42,891 nt of DNA from Modestobacter altitudinis (GTDB taxonomy: Bacteria; Actinomycetota; Actinomycetes; Mycobacteriales; Geodermatophilaceae): NCBI RefSeq assembly GCF_005930475.1, contig NZ_SJEW01000042.1, forward strand, positions 1 through 42,891. The letters are read 5' to 3'. The translations under genes were made by a program, and so were the position numbers. Shown here piece by piece: positions 1 to 8,222 of the stretch (its first letter is position 1; the number at the start of each line of letters is the position of its first letter). Under the pieces are notes generated by a model, which saw nothing but the letters and a program-made list of their open reading frames with translations, did not search any database and was not told where the DNA came from.

Positions 1-33
1 GGCGGCGACTTCGGGGGCAGCGGCAGCTTCTGA
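1..33 (+). CDS. C-terminal tail of an unidentified upstream gene (5' truncated)
   Basis: Reading from base 1, the frame gives GGDFGGSGSF followed by a TGA stop at 31-33. A Gly/Ser-rich tail is compatible with the end of a real protein, but eleven codons cannot identify it. The following 174 bases have no gene, and a small hairpin at 99-118 could end this transcript. Confidence 0.4.
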   Translation, partial: GGDFGGSGSF

Positions 34-98
34 GCGGCCCAGGTCACACCGGCGTCCGGCCGTGGTCACAACACGATCACAGCCTCATCCGCGCTTCT

Positions 99-118
99 CA
101 CACCGTGGGACCGGTGTG
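99..118 (+). terminator. Possible terminator hairpin
   Basis: CACACCG (99-105) pairs perfectly with CGGTGTG (112-118) around a 6-nt loop and is followed by TTA. It lies between the upstream gene's stop and the binding-protein gene at 208. The stem is only 7 bp, so an operator function is also possible. Confidence 0.35.
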
Positions 119-207
119 TTAGTCATGGACTTCCGATGGCCACAGGCGGCTGCGGTGCTGCGCCTCTGTGCGCCCGCAGGCCGCCTCCCACGAGATCGAG
201 GTAGCGG

Positions 208-1866
208 ATGAACTCCGTGTCCAGGAACGGCCGGCGCACGCTGGTCGCGACAGCAGGCATCACTGCGGCAGCGCTCGTGCTGGCCGCGTGCGGCGGCGGC
301 AGCGACGACGGCGACGGCGGCGGCTCGTCCGGCGGTGGCGCCAGCCTGACGATCGGCACCAGCGACAAGATCACCACGATCGACCCCGCAGGCGCCTACG
401 ACAACGGCTCGTTCGCCGTGATGAACCAGGTCTACCCGTTCCTGATGAACACCACGCCGGGCAACCCCGACGTCCAGCCGGACATCGCCGAGTCCGCCGA
501 CTTCACCTCGCCGACCGACTTCACGGTGACGCTCAAGCCGGGTCTGACCTTCGTCAACGGCCACGAGCTGACCTCCTCGGACGTCAAGTTCAGCTTCGAC
601 CGGATCCTGAAGATCAACGACGAGAACGGGCCGGCCTCGCTGCTGGCCAACCTCGCCAGCGTCGACGCCCCCGACGACACCACGGTCGTGTTCCACCTCA
701 AGGTGGGCAACGACCAGACGTTCGCGCAGATCCTGTCCACCAACGTGGGCCCGATCGTCGACGAGGAGGTGCTGTCGGCCGACGCGCTCACCCCGGACGC
801 CGACATCGTCGCAGGTGAGGCGTTCGCCGGCCCGTACACGATCACCAACTACGACCAGAACAACCTGATCTCCTACGAGGCGAACCCGGACTACCAGGGT
901 GCCCTCGGCGCGCCGAAGACCGACCAGGTCAACGTCAAGTACTACGCCGACGCCTCGAACCTGAAGCTGGACATCCAGGAGGGCAACATCGACGTCGCCT
1001 TCCGCAGCCTCTCGGCCACCGACATCGACGACCTGCGCGGCAACGACAACGTGCAGGTCATCGACGGCCCCGGCGGGGAGATCCGCTACATCACGTTCAA
1101 CTTCAACACCCAGCCCTTCGGCGCCACCACGCCCGAGGCCGACCCGGCCAAGGCGCTGGCCGTGCGCCAGGCCGTCGCCGACCTGATCGACCGGCAGGAG
1201 ATCGCCGACCAGGTCTACAAGGGCACCTACACCCCGCTGTACTCCTTCGTCCCCGAGGGCCTGACCGGCGCCATCACCCCGCTGAAGGACGCCTACGGCG
1301 ACGGCAGCGGTGGCCCGGACGTGGACAAGGCCAAGCAGCGGCTGGCCGCGGCCGGCGTGACCACGCCGATCGAGCTCAGCCTGCAGTACTCGAGCGACCA
1401 CTACGGCCCGTCCTCGGGTGACGAGTACGCGCTGATCAAGGACCAGCTGGAGTCCAGCGGCCTGTTCACGGTGAACCTGCAGACCACCGAGTGGGTGCAG
1501 TACTCCAAGGACCGCGTCGCCGACGTCTACCCGGCCTACCAGCTCGGCTGGTTCCCGGACTTCTCCGACGCCGACAACTACCTGACGCCGTTCTTCCTGA
1601 ACACGCCGGAGAGCACCGCGTTCCTGCAGAACCACTACAGGAACGACGCGGTGAACGCCCTCATCCAGCAGGAGGTGACGACCACCGACCCGGCCGCCCG
1701 TCAGCAGCTCATCGAGCAGGTTCAGACGGAGGAGGCCAAGGACCTGGCCACCGTCCCCTACCTGCAGGGCTCCCAGGTCGCTGTCGTCGGCAAGGACGTC
1801 AGCGGCACGGAGGACACGCTCGATGCGTCCTTCAAGTTCCGGTACGGCGTCCTGTCCAAGGGCTGA
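208..1866 (+). CDS. ABC transporter substrate-binding lipoprotein, family 5 (peptide/nickel/opine type)
   Basis: Extracytoplasmic solute receptor of an oligopeptide-type ABC importer, 552 aa. The N-terminus has a basic n-region, a hydrophobic core and the lipobox LAAC with the lipidated Cys at residue 28. A Gly/Ser/Asp-rich linker follows, as is usual for lipoproteins. The body has the SBP_bac_5 layout, including the early motif PGLTFVNGHELTSSDVKFSF (about residues 111-130). Length is normal for the family. The ATG at 208 has a GAGGT element at 198-202, 5 nt upstream. It heads an operon with two permeases and a double ATPase (1995-5795), separated from them by a 128-bp gap holding a strong hairpin. 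Substrate cannot be told from sequence; di/oligopeptide is the family default. Confidence 0.9.
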   Translation: MNSVSRNGRRTLVATAGITAAALVLAACGGGSDDGDGGGSSGGGASLTIGTSDKITTIDPAGAYDNGSFAVMNQVYPFLMNTTPGNPDVQPDIAESADFTSPTDFTVTLKPGLTFVNGHELTSSDVKFSFDRILKINDENGPASLLANLASVDAPDDTTVVFHLKVGNDQTFAQILSTNVGPIVDEEVLSADALTPDADIVAGEAFAGPYTITNYDQNNLISYEANPDYQGALGAPKTDQVNVKYYADASNLKLDIQEGNIDVAFRSLSATDIDDLRGNDNVQVIDGPGGEIRYITFNFNTQPFGATTPEADPAKALAVRQAVADLIDRQEIADQVYKGTYTPLYSFVPEGLTGAITPLKDAYGDGSGGPDVDKAKQRLAAAGVTTPIELSLQYSSDHYGPSSGDEYALIKDQLESSGLFTVNLQTTEWVQYSKDRVADVYPAYQLGWFPDFSDADNYLTPFFLNTPESTAFLQNHYRNDAVNALIQQEVTTTDPAARQQLIEQVQTEEAKDLATVPYLQGSQVAVVGKDVSGTEDTLDASFKFRYGVLSKG

Positions 1867-1900
1867 TCAGCCGCACCTGGACGGATCGACACTGCACGTG

Positions 1901-1937
1901 GCCCCGGGTGACCCGCACGACGCGGGTCGCCCGGGGC
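1901..1937 (+). terminator. Strong intra-operon hairpin between binding protein and permease
   Basis: The arms at 1901-1916 and 1922-1937 are complementary over 16 bp with a single T/G position (1909/1929, a G-U pair in RNA) around the 5-nt loop ACGAC. There is no T-tract. Lying between the binding-protein gene and its permeases, it probably attenuates read-through or protects the upstream message from 3' decay, giving more receptor than channel. Confidence 0.6.
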
Positions 1938-1994
1938 TCCGCACGTCCGGCCCTGCCGCACCGGCCGGGGAGCCGTACTGATGGACTGGGAGCG

Positions 1995-3095
1995 ATGACC
2001 ACGACCACGACGGAGCTGACCGCCGGCTCCACCGACCCCACGGGCGACGCCCCGGCGGAGCGCAAGCGCGGCGGGGGAGGCTTCGGCAGCTACCTGCTCA
2101 TCCGCTTCCTGCTGATCTTCCCCACGATCTTCGTCCTGGTGACGACCGTGTTCTTCCTGATGCGGGCCACCGGCGACCCGATCACCGCGGCCCTGGGCGG
2201 CCGGCTGCCGGCCGACCAGCTCGCCGAGCGCATCCACGAGGCCGGTTACGACCGACCGTTGATCAGCCAGTACCTCTCCTACCTGGGCGACATCCTGCAC
2301 GGCGACTTCGGGACGACGCTGAGCGACCGCCGGCCGGTCACCGAGGTGCTGCGGACCTTCGGCGCCGCGACCCTCGAGCTCGCCGTCTACGCGTTGATCG
2401 TGGCGTTCATCGTCGGCATCCCGCTGGGCATGCTGGCCGCCTACTTCCGCGACCGGTACCCCGACGCCCTCCTGCGGGTCTTCGCGATCCTCTGCTACGC
2501 CACCCCGGTGTTCTTCGCCGGCCTGGTGCTCAAGCTGGTCTTCTCGGTGTGGCTGGACTGGCTGCCCGTCGCCGGCCGGGCGTCGACCGGTGCGGAGATC
2601 CAGCTGCAGACCCTCGACCACCCGACGAACATCTACCTGGTCGACGCGATCCAGACCGGGGACGGCGAGATCGTCAAGGACGTGCTGCAGCACGCCGTCC
2701 TGCCCGCGGTCGCGCTCGGCCTGCTCACCGCCGGCATCTTCCTGCGGCTGGTCCGCACCAACGTCATCGGCACGCTGGGCTCGGGCTACGTCGAGGCGGC
2801 CCGCTCCCGCGGGGTCCCGGAGTCCCGGCTGCTGCGCAAGCACGCCTACCGACCGGCGCTCATCCCGATCATCACCGTCATCGGCCTGCAGATCGCCGTC
2901 CTGCTCGGTGGTGCGGTGCTCACCGAGACCACGTTCGAGTGGAAGGGCCTGGGCTTCCAGCTGGCCCAGTACCTGACCGCGCGCGACTTCGTCGCGGTGC
3001 AGGGCATCGTCGCCGTCCTCGCGGTCATCGTCGCCGTCACGAACTTCATCGTCGACGTCATCGCCGCGCTCATCGACCCCCGGGTGAGGTACTGA
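1995..3095 (+). CDS. ABC transporter permease, DppB/OppB type
   Basis: Inner-membrane permease subunit of the importer, 366 aa. I chose the ATG at 1995: the frame is open further upstream, but that part reads through the hairpin and the end of the binding-protein gene. After a charged, Gly-rich N-terminus comes the first membrane segment (LLIRFLLIFPTIFVLVTTVF) and the DppB-type N-terminal region. The EAA-type cytoplasmic loop is visible in GSGYVEAARSRGVPESRLLRKH, which contacts the ATPase. The C-terminal hydrophobic segments end in LIDPRVRY, a typical family ending. The gap to the next gene is 1 bp, so co-translation is likely. Confidence 0.9.
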   Translation: MTTTTTELTAGSTDPTGDAPAERKRGGGGFGSYLLIRFLLIFPTIFVLVTTVFFLMRATGDPITAALGGRLPADQLAERIHEAGYDRPLISQYLSYLGDILHGDFGTTLSDRRPVTEVLRTFGAATLELAVYALIVAFIVGIPLGMLAAYFRDRYPDALLRVFAILCYATPVFFAGLVLKLVFSVWLDWLPVAGRASTGAEIQLQTLDHPTNIYLVDAIQTGDGEIVKDVLQHAVLPAVALGLLTAGIFLRLVRTNVIGTLGSGYVEAARSRGVPESRLLRKHAYRPALIPIITVIGLQIAVLLGGAVLTETTFEWKGLGFQLAQYLTARDFVAVQGIVAVLAVIVAVTNFIVDVIAALIDPRVRY

Positions 3096-3096
3096 G

Positions 3097-4110
3097 ATGG
3101 CCACCGCGACCACCGTGGCGACCCCGACCCGGAAGACCTGGCGTCGGCTGCCGATCGTCAAGCAGGTCCGGCAGAGCGTCGGCCTGCAGCGCGGCATGCT
3201 CCTGGCCGGGCTGGTGCTGACCGGCGTCTTCGTGCTCACCGCCGTGTTCGCGCCGCTGCTCGCGCCCTACGAGTACGACCAGCTCCGCGACGCCGCCGGC
3301 CCGTTCGGCGCCCAGGCGCACCCCTCGGGCAACCACCTGCTCGGGACGACGGTCGGCGGCTACGACGTGCTGTCCCGGGTCATCTGGGGCACCCGGACCG
3401 CGCTGGCCGTCATCGTCATCGCCGTCCTGCTGTCCATCGTCGCCGGCGTGCTGCTCGGCCTGGTGTCGGGCTACTTCGGCGGATGGCTGGACCGGGTCCT
3501 GGTCGTGGTCTGCGATGCGGTGTACGCCTTCCCCTCGCTGCTGCTGGCCATCATCGTGGCGATCGTCATCAGCGGCGGGCAGTCCAGCCTGATCGGCGGC
3601 GTGATGGCGGCCGCGATCTCGATCACGGTCGTCTTCATCCCGCAGTACTTCCGGGTGGTCCGGGCCGAGACGGTGCGGATCAAGTCCGAGGCGTTCGTCG
3701 AGTCGGCCCGGGTGATCGGCGCCAGCAACTGGCGGATCATGGTCCGGCACGTGCTGCGCAACGCCACCCGCACGCTGCCGCTGATCCTCACCCTCAACGC
3801 CTCCGAGGCGATCCTCACCCTCGCCGGCCTGGGCTTCCTCGGCTTCGGGATCCAGCCGACGGCGGCGGCCGAGTGGGGCTTCGACCTCAAGCAGTCCCTC
3901 GCCGACGTCTCCAGCGGCATCTGGTGGACGTCCATCCCCCCGGGAGTCGCGATCGTGCTGACCGTGCTGGGCCTGACCCTGGTCGGCGAGAGCCTCAACG
4001 ACCTGGCCGACCCGCGGCTGCGCAGCCGCCGGGCGGCGGACGGGCCGCCGCCGGCCGGCACCGTGGAACCGGGTGGCGCCGTGGTCAACAGTGCGGGGTA
4101 CGTCGCGTGA
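3097..4110 (+). CDS. ABC transporter permease, DppC/OppC type
   Basis: Second channel subunit, 337 aa. The N-terminal DppC-type segment contains one membrane helix (about residues 36-56) followed by the extracytoplasmic stretch with HLLGTTVGGYDVLSRVIWGT, the family hallmark 'LGTDxxGRDxxSR' in a slightly changed form. The EAA loop is seen in EAFVESARVIGASNWRIMVRH. The C-terminus carries the usual ending (SLNDLADPRLR) plus a Pro/Gly-rich extension. Its stop overlaps the GTG start of the ATPase gene by 4 bp (GTGA at 4107-4110). Confidence 0.9.
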   Translation: MATATTVATPTRKTWRRLPIVKQVRQSVGLQRGMLLAGLVLTGVFVLTAVFAPLLAPYEYDQLRDAAGPFGAQAHPSGNHLLGTTVGGYDVLSRVIWGTRTALAVIVIAVLLSIVAGVLLGLVSGYFGGWLDRVLVVVCDAVYAFPSLLLAIIVAIVISGGQSSLIGGVMAAAISITVVFIPQYFRVVRAETVRIKSEAFVESARVIGASNWRIMVRHVLRNATRTLPLILTLNASEAILTLAGLGFLGFGIQPTAAAEWGFDLKQSLADVSSGIWWTSIPPGVAIVLTVLGLTLVGESLNDLADPRLRSRRAADGPPPAGTVEPGGAVVNSAGYVA

Positions 4111-5795
4111 GCACCGTCGTCGACATCAGCGACCTGCAGATCTCCTTCGCCACCGACGCCGGCACGGTCGACGCCGTCTCCGGGGTCAGCCTGCAGGTGC
4201 AGGCCGGTGAGGTGCTGGCCATCGTCGGGGAGAGCGGCAGCGGCAAGACCGTGACCGCGCGCAGCATCCTCGGGCTGCTGCCGGAGACCGCTCGGGTGCG
4301 CGGCGCCGTGGTGCTGACCAGCAAGGACGGCCGCGACTCGCAGGACGTCGTCCCGCTGCGCGGCTCGGCGCTGCGCGAGGTGCGCGGTGAGGACGCCGCG
4401 ATGGTGTTCCAGGAGCCCTCGACCTCGCTCAACCCGGTGTACCCGGTGGGCTGGCAGATCATCGAGGGGCTGCGCGCGCACGGGAAGCTCAGCCGCAAGG
4501 AGGCGCGGGCCAAGGCGGTCGACGTGCTGCGCCGGGTCGGCATCCCCGACCCCGAGGAGCGCATCGACCACTACCCGCACCAGTTCTCCGGCGGGCAGAA
4601 GCAGCGCATCGTCATCGCCCAGGCGCTCGTGCTCGACCCCGGCGTGATCATCGCCGACGAGCCGACGACGGCGCTCGACGTCACGGTGCAGGCCGAGATC
4701 CTCGAGCTGCTGCGCCGCTGCCGGGACGACTTCGGCGCCGCGATCGTGCTGATCACGCACAACATGGGCGTGGTGGCCGACCTCGCCGACCGGGTCGCGG
4801 TCATGTACCAGGGCGAGATCGTCGAGCAGGCCGACGTCCGGACGCTGTTCAGCGCCCCGCAGGACCCCTACACCCAGCAGCTGCTGGCGGCCGTGCCGCG
4901 ACTGGGGCAGGGTGTCGAGCACACCCGGGAGCGGGCGGCGCGGCGCACGCCGGGCTGGGCAGAGGCGGCTCCGGTCGTCGAGGCCCGCGACCTGCGGATC
5001 GTCTACCCCGGGCGGCTGCGCAAGCCGGACTTCACCGCGGTGGACGGCGTCAGCTTCTCGATCCGGCCGGGCGAGGTGCTCGGCCTGGTCGGCGAGAGCG
5101 GCTCCGGCAAGTCGACGATCGGCCGGGCCATCGCCGGGCTGACCAAGGTCTCCGGCGGGTCGCTGCAGGTGCTCGGCACCGAGATGAACGGGTTCAAGGA
5201 GCGCGCGTTCCGGCCGGTGCGCGAGCGGATCGGGTTCGTCTTCCAGGACCCGGCGTCCAGCTTCAACCCGCTGCTCACCATCGCCGACGCCGTCGCCGAG
5301 CCGCTCGTGGTGCACAAGCGGGCCAAGGACCCGCGCGCCGCCCGCGCGCGGGTCGACGAGCTGCTCGAGGCGGTCCAGCTGCCCCGACACTTCGGTGACC
5401 GCTACCCGCACGAGCTCTCCGGCGGGCAGCGCCAGCGCGCCAGCCTGGCCCGCGGGCTCGCGTTGCAGCCGGAGCTGCTCATCGCCGACGAGCCCACCTC
5501 CGCCCTCGACGTCTCGGTGCAGGCCCGGGTGCTGGAGCTGTTCGACGAGCTGCAGAAGGAGCTGGGCTTCGCGGCGTTGTTCATCAGCCACGACCTGGCC
5601 GTCGTCGACCTGCTGGCCGACAAGATCGCCGTCCTCTACCGGGGCGAGCTGGTCGAAGAGGGCACGGGTGCCGAGGTGCTCGGTGCGCCGGAGCACCCGT
5701 ACACCCAGCGGCTGCTCGCCTCCCTGCCGGTGCCCGACCCCGACGAGCAGGCCCGCCGCCGCACCGAGTGGAACGCCCTCCGCACCACCGACTGA
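4107..5795 (+). CDS. Double ABC ATPase of peptide-type importer (DppD-DppF fusion)
   Basis: Energising subunit with two nucleotide-binding domains in one 562-aa chain. Domain 1 has Walker A GESGSGKT (residues 41-48), signature FSGGQKQR (about 160) and Walker B IIADEPTTALD. Domain 2 has Walker A GESGSGKS (about 329), signature LSGGQRQR (about 437) and LLIADEPTSALD. Each domain ends in the oligopeptide-type C-terminal motif (DPYTQQLLAAVP and HPYTQRLLASLP). The GTG at 4107 is chosen because it overlaps the permease stop (GTGA); an open frame extends upstream but lies inside the permease gene. Fusion of the two ATPases is common in actinobacterial importers. It completes the operon 208-5795. Confidence 0.9.
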   Translation: MSTVVDISDLQISFATDAGTVDAVSGVSLQVQAGEVLAIVGESGSGKTVTARSILGLLPETARVRGAVVLTSKDGRDSQDVVPLRGSALREVRGEDAAMVFQEPSTSLNPVYPVGWQIIEGLRAHGKLSRKEARAKAVDVLRRVGIPDPEERIDHYPHQFSGGQKQRIVIAQALVLDPGVIIADEPTTALDVTVQAEILELLRRCRDDFGAAIVLITHNMGVVADLADRVAVMYQGEIVEQADVRTLFSAPQDPYTQQLLAAVPRLGQGVEHTRERAARRTPGWAEAAPVVEARDLRIVYPGRLRKPDFTAVDGVSFSIRPGEVLGLVGESGSGKSTIGRAIAGLTKVSGGSLQVLGTEMNGFKERAFRPVRERIGFVFQDPASSFNPLLTIADAVAEPLVVHKRAKDPRAARARVDELLEAVQLPRHFGDRYPHELSGGQRQRASLARGLALQPELLIADEPTSALDVSVQARVLELFDELQKELGFAALFISHDLAVVDLLADKIAVLYRGELVEEGTGAEVLGAPEHPYTQRLLASLPVPDPDEQARRRTEWNALRTTD

Positions 5796-5827
5796 CAGCG
5801 GCCCGCACCGGGCGCCTGGGCCCGATG

Positions 5828-6469
5828 TCAGGCGGCCAGGTGGAAGGTGCTCGCGAAGCGGTCCAGGAGGACACCGCGTCCGCGCAGCACCTCGACCACG
5901 CCGGTCGCGATCGCGCGAGCCGGGGCGAGCTCGCCGGAGATGACCCGGTGGATGCCCGGACCCGCGGCGAAGGCGAGGTCGGCCGGCCCGTCCCCGCGGG
6001 TCACGTCCAGGGTGGGGCCCGCCACCCGGATGAGCAGCTCGGCGGGACCGATCTGTGCTGCGTAGGCGGTCGCGGGCAGGTCGGCGGCCACCTCCGGCCG
6101 GAAGGCGGTGCGCAGCGAGATGGTCATCGAGTCGGGGGTCAGGACCTGCTCCTCCCGCGGATCGCCCATCGCCTTGAACCCCCACGCGCCGAGCGCGAGC
6201 ACGACCGGCTCGAGCTCGCGGCCGTAGGGCGTGAGCTCGTAGACGACGACCCGGGAGCGCGGCGCCCGCCGGAGGACGCCGGCCTCCTGCAGTTCCTTGA
6301 GCCGCGCCGCCAGGATGTTGCTCGGGATGCGGGGGAGACCCGCGGCGAGCTCTCCGTAGCGGCGCGGCCCGACGAGCAGGTCGCGGACGATCAGCAGGGC
6401 CCAGCGCTCGCCCACGAGCTCCAGGCCCCGCGTGACGCCGTCGTACTGCCCGTACTCGCGTGCGGCCAC
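5828..6469 (-). CDS. HxlR-type winged-helix transcriptional regulator with C-terminal SCP2-like region
   Basis: DNA-binding regulator, 213 aa, start GTG at 6469. The N-terminal 100 residues match HxlR proteins: LELVGERWALLIVRDLLVGP, then RYGELAAGLPRIPSNILAAR and the wing LKELQEAGVLRR. The remainder (about 110-213) resembles the SCP2-like domain often attached to actinobacterial HxlR proteins (PADLAFAAGPGIHRVISGEL), which may bind a hydrophobic ligand; that role is inference. It starts 5 bp after the stop of the VOC gene on the same strand, so the two form an operon. An inverted repeat in the VOC promoter (6952-6970) is a plausible autoregulatory operator. Unlike the many cysteine-sensing HxlR members, no Cys appears in the HTH part. 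Confidence 0.85.
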   Translation of the reverse strand: MAAREYGQYDGVTRGLELVGERWALLIVRDLLVGPRRYGELAAGLPRIPSNILAARLKELQEAGVLRRAPRSRVVVYELTPYGRELEPVVLALGAWGFKAMGDPREEQVLTPDSMTISLRTAFRPEVAADLPATAYAAQIGPAELLIRVAGPTLDVTRGDGPADLAFAAGPGIHRVISGELAPARAIATGVVEVLRGRGVLLDRFASTFHLAA

Positions 6470-6474
6470 CGACC

Positions 6475-6909
6475 TCAGGCCTGCTGCTGCGTGACGGCCT
6501 CGGGACCCTTCTCTGCGGCGACCGGGTCCATCCAGCCGAACTCGAGGACGTTGCCGTCGGGGTCGGTGACCTGGCGCTGGTACATGAAGCCGTAGTCCGA
6601 GGCGGGGCGCGCCTCCGTGCCGCCCGCGGCGAGGCCGTGGGCGACGGTCGCGTCGACCTCCTCCCGGCTGTCGAGGAAGATCGCGGTCGACACCGACGGG
6701 CTCACCGCCGGGTCGCCGATCGGCAGGTCGGTGAAGGTCTGGAAGAACTCCCGCACCAGGATCATGAAGTAGCTGTGACCGTCCTCGACGACGACGCAGG
6801 CGGCGTTGTGGTCGGTGAACTGTGGGTTGATGGTGAAACCGAGCGCCGTGTAGAACGCCTTCGCGCGCTCCAGGTCGGTCACCGGCAGGTTGACGAACAT
6901 CGCGGTCAT
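6475..6909 (-). CDS. VOC-superfamily (glyoxalase/bleomycin-resistance fold) protein
   Basis: Small 144-aa protein of the vicinal oxygen chelate fold. It begins with the classic MFVNLPVTDLERAKAFYTALGF and ends with the second-half motif QVTDPDGNVLEFGWMDP, where the Glu is a usual metal-ligand position. A single VOC module of this length normally dimerises. Substrate is unknown; paralogues include lyases, dioxygenases and drug-binding proteins. The ATG at 6909 has a purine-rich AGGGAGA upstream. It is the first gene of a two-gene operon with the HxlR regulator, so its expression is probably controlled by that protein. Confidence 0.85.
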   Translation of the reverse strand: MTAMFVNLPVTDLERAKAFYTALGFTINPQFTDHNAACVVVEDGHSYFMILVREFFQTFTDLPIGDPAVSPSVSTAIFLDSREEVDATVAHGLAAGGTEARPASDYGFMYQRQVTDPDGNVLEFGWMDPVAAEKGPEAVTQQQA

Positions 6910-6950
6910 CGTGGGTCTCCCTCTGGCGGGCTCGCTCTGTGGACCACCTC

Positions 6951-6979
6951 ACACTTGCAATAGACAAGTGCGGCGTCAA
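6951..6979 (-). promoter_or_regulatory. Promoter of the VOC/HxlR operon with an embedded inverted-repeat operator
   Basis: On the minus strand TTGACG (6979-6974) and AAGTGT (6956-6951) are 17 bp apart, a fair -35/-10 pair. The inverted repeat CACTTG-N7-CAAGTG (6952-6970) fills the spacer and overlaps the -10, the expected place for a repressor. HxlR proteins bind short inverted repeats in such positions. That this HxlR binds here is inferred. Confidence 0.5.
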
Positions 6980-7027
6980 GGCCCTCGGCCACGACGTCGT
7001 CCCCACCCCCGTCGCCGGGAGTGGGTG

Positions 7028-7993
7028 TCAGCGCTCCCGTCCGCGGGCCTTCAAGGGGAGTGGCGGCAGGGCGGGGGCCGGCAGCCGGTAGCCGTCGAAG
7101 CCGGGGACGTCGTCGAACCGGTCGCCGGCAGCCCAGGCGTCGGCGTACTCGGCGATCTCCTCGCCGGACCGACCGACGAAGTTCCACCACATGACGATCC
7201 GCTCCTCGAACGGCTCGCCGCCCAGCAGCAGCAGCTGCGCCGGCGCCTCGGTGCGCACCCGCACCGTGCGCCGTCCGGTGCCGAGGTAGAGCATCGCGCC
7301 CGGGGTCAGCGGCACGCCCTCGACGTCGGCCGCCCCTGATGCCACCAGGACGGCGTGCTCGAAGTCCGGCTCCAGCGGCAGTTCGACGTCGGCGCCCGCG
7401 GTCAGCGCGAGGTCGACGCCGACCAGCGGGGTGTGTGCGGTCCCCGGGGAGGCAGCGCCCCCGATCGACCCCATCAGCACGGTCGCCCGCACCCCGTCGG
7501 AGGCGAACCCCGGCAGCTCGGTGTGGTGCTCGAACGCCGGGGTGGTGTCCCGGACGCCGTCGGGCAGCGCCACCCACAGCTGGGCGCCGTGCAGCAGCCG
7601 CGGGTGTTCGGCGGGGGACTGCTCGGCGTGCGCGATCGCGTGGCCGGCGGTCATCAGCGCGAGCTCCCGCGGCCGGATGACGACGTCGCTGCCCAGCGAG
7701 TCGCGGTGGTGCACCTCCCCCTCCAGCAGCCAGGAGACCGTCTGCAGCCCGGTGTGCGGGTGCGGCAGCACCTGCATGCCCGCCGAGATCCAGACGTCGT
7801 CGGGGCCGTAGTGGTCGACGAACGCCCAGGCGCCCACCAGCCGCCGGCCCAGCGTGGGCAGCAGCCGGCGCACCTGGGTGCCCTCGCCGAGCAGCACCTC
7901 CTTGCCCGGGAGCAGGTCCAGCGCCGGCCGTGCCGACGTCGCGGCCAGGCCGCCCAGCTCGCGCGCGCCGGGACGCGGCTCGAGGTTGCTCAT
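7028..7993 (-). CDS. Pirin family protein (bicupin)
   Basis: Cytosolic bicupin of 321 aa. The metal-site motif of the N-terminal cupin is visible: HPHTGLQTVSWLLEGEVHHR, then HAEQSP about 40 residues later, giving the three His and one Glu that bind iron in pirins. A C-terminal pirin_C domain follows (ALVASGAADVEG...LLLGGEPFEERIVMWWNFV). Bacterial pirins range from quercetin 2,3-dioxygenases to regulators of metabolism, so the activity is undefined. The ATG at 7993 (MSNLEP) is chosen over an open upstream extension because CAGGAT lies 6 nt before it, resembling a leaderless -10, and the extension lacks pirin similarity. Confidence 0.9.
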   Translation of the reverse strand: MSNLEPRPGARELGGLAATSARPALDLLPGKEVLLGEGTQVRRLLPTLGRRLVGAWAFVDHYGPDDVWISAGMQVLPHPHTGLQTVSWLLEGEVHHRDSLGSDVVIRPRELALMTAGHAIAHAEQSPAEHPRLLHGAQLWVALPDGVRDTTPAFEHHTELPGFASDGVRATVLMGSIGGAASPGTAHTPLVGVDLALTAGADVELPLEPDFEHAVLVASGAADVEGVPLTPGAMLYLGTGRRTVRVRTEAPAQLLLLGGEPFEERIVMWWNFVGRSGEEIAEYADAWAAGDRFDDVPGFDGYRLPAPALPPLPLKARGRER

Positions 7994-8087
7994 GCCCCGA
8001 TCCTGCCCGTGCCGGCCGTGACCGCGGACCTCCCCGCGCACCCGCGTCGCGGCTTCCGGCGACGCGCCGGTGTTCCGGAACGACTTC

Positions 8088-8131
8088 TTGTCATGTGCCA
8101 CGGGAGCGTGCATGGTGTGTAAACGCTCTCA
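8088..8131 (+). promoter_or_regulatory. GH6 cellulase promoter with LacI-family operator
   Basis: TTGTCA (8088-8093), a 17-bp spacer and CATGGT (8111-8116) form a sigma-70-like promoter. Immediately downstream TGTAAAC-GCTCTCA (8118-8131) resembles a LacI-family operator. Its right half is identical to two sites around the LacI gene (17384-17397, 17472-17485). Repressor bound here would cover the transcription start. It lies in the 229-bp gap between pirin and the cellulase. Confidence 0.6.
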
Positions 8132-8222
8132 CTCACTGTGTGCAGTCGTTCCGACGCCGTGCGCGACTGCGAGGGCGCCCTGCGGCATCGCGGCCGTGGG
8201 CACCATCGACGACAGGACGACG

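Noticed and set aside
85-1635. A 516-codon minus-strand frame opposite the first binding-protein gene
   Set aside because: Low-complexity Val/Gly/Arg composition typical of the antisense of a GC-rich gene; the plus strand carries a lipobox and family motifs.
5796-5827. Terminator between the double ATPase and the HxlR gene
   Set aside because: Only a 5-bp GCCCG/CGGGC stem with a 3-nt loop is present in the 32-bp gap; too weak to list.
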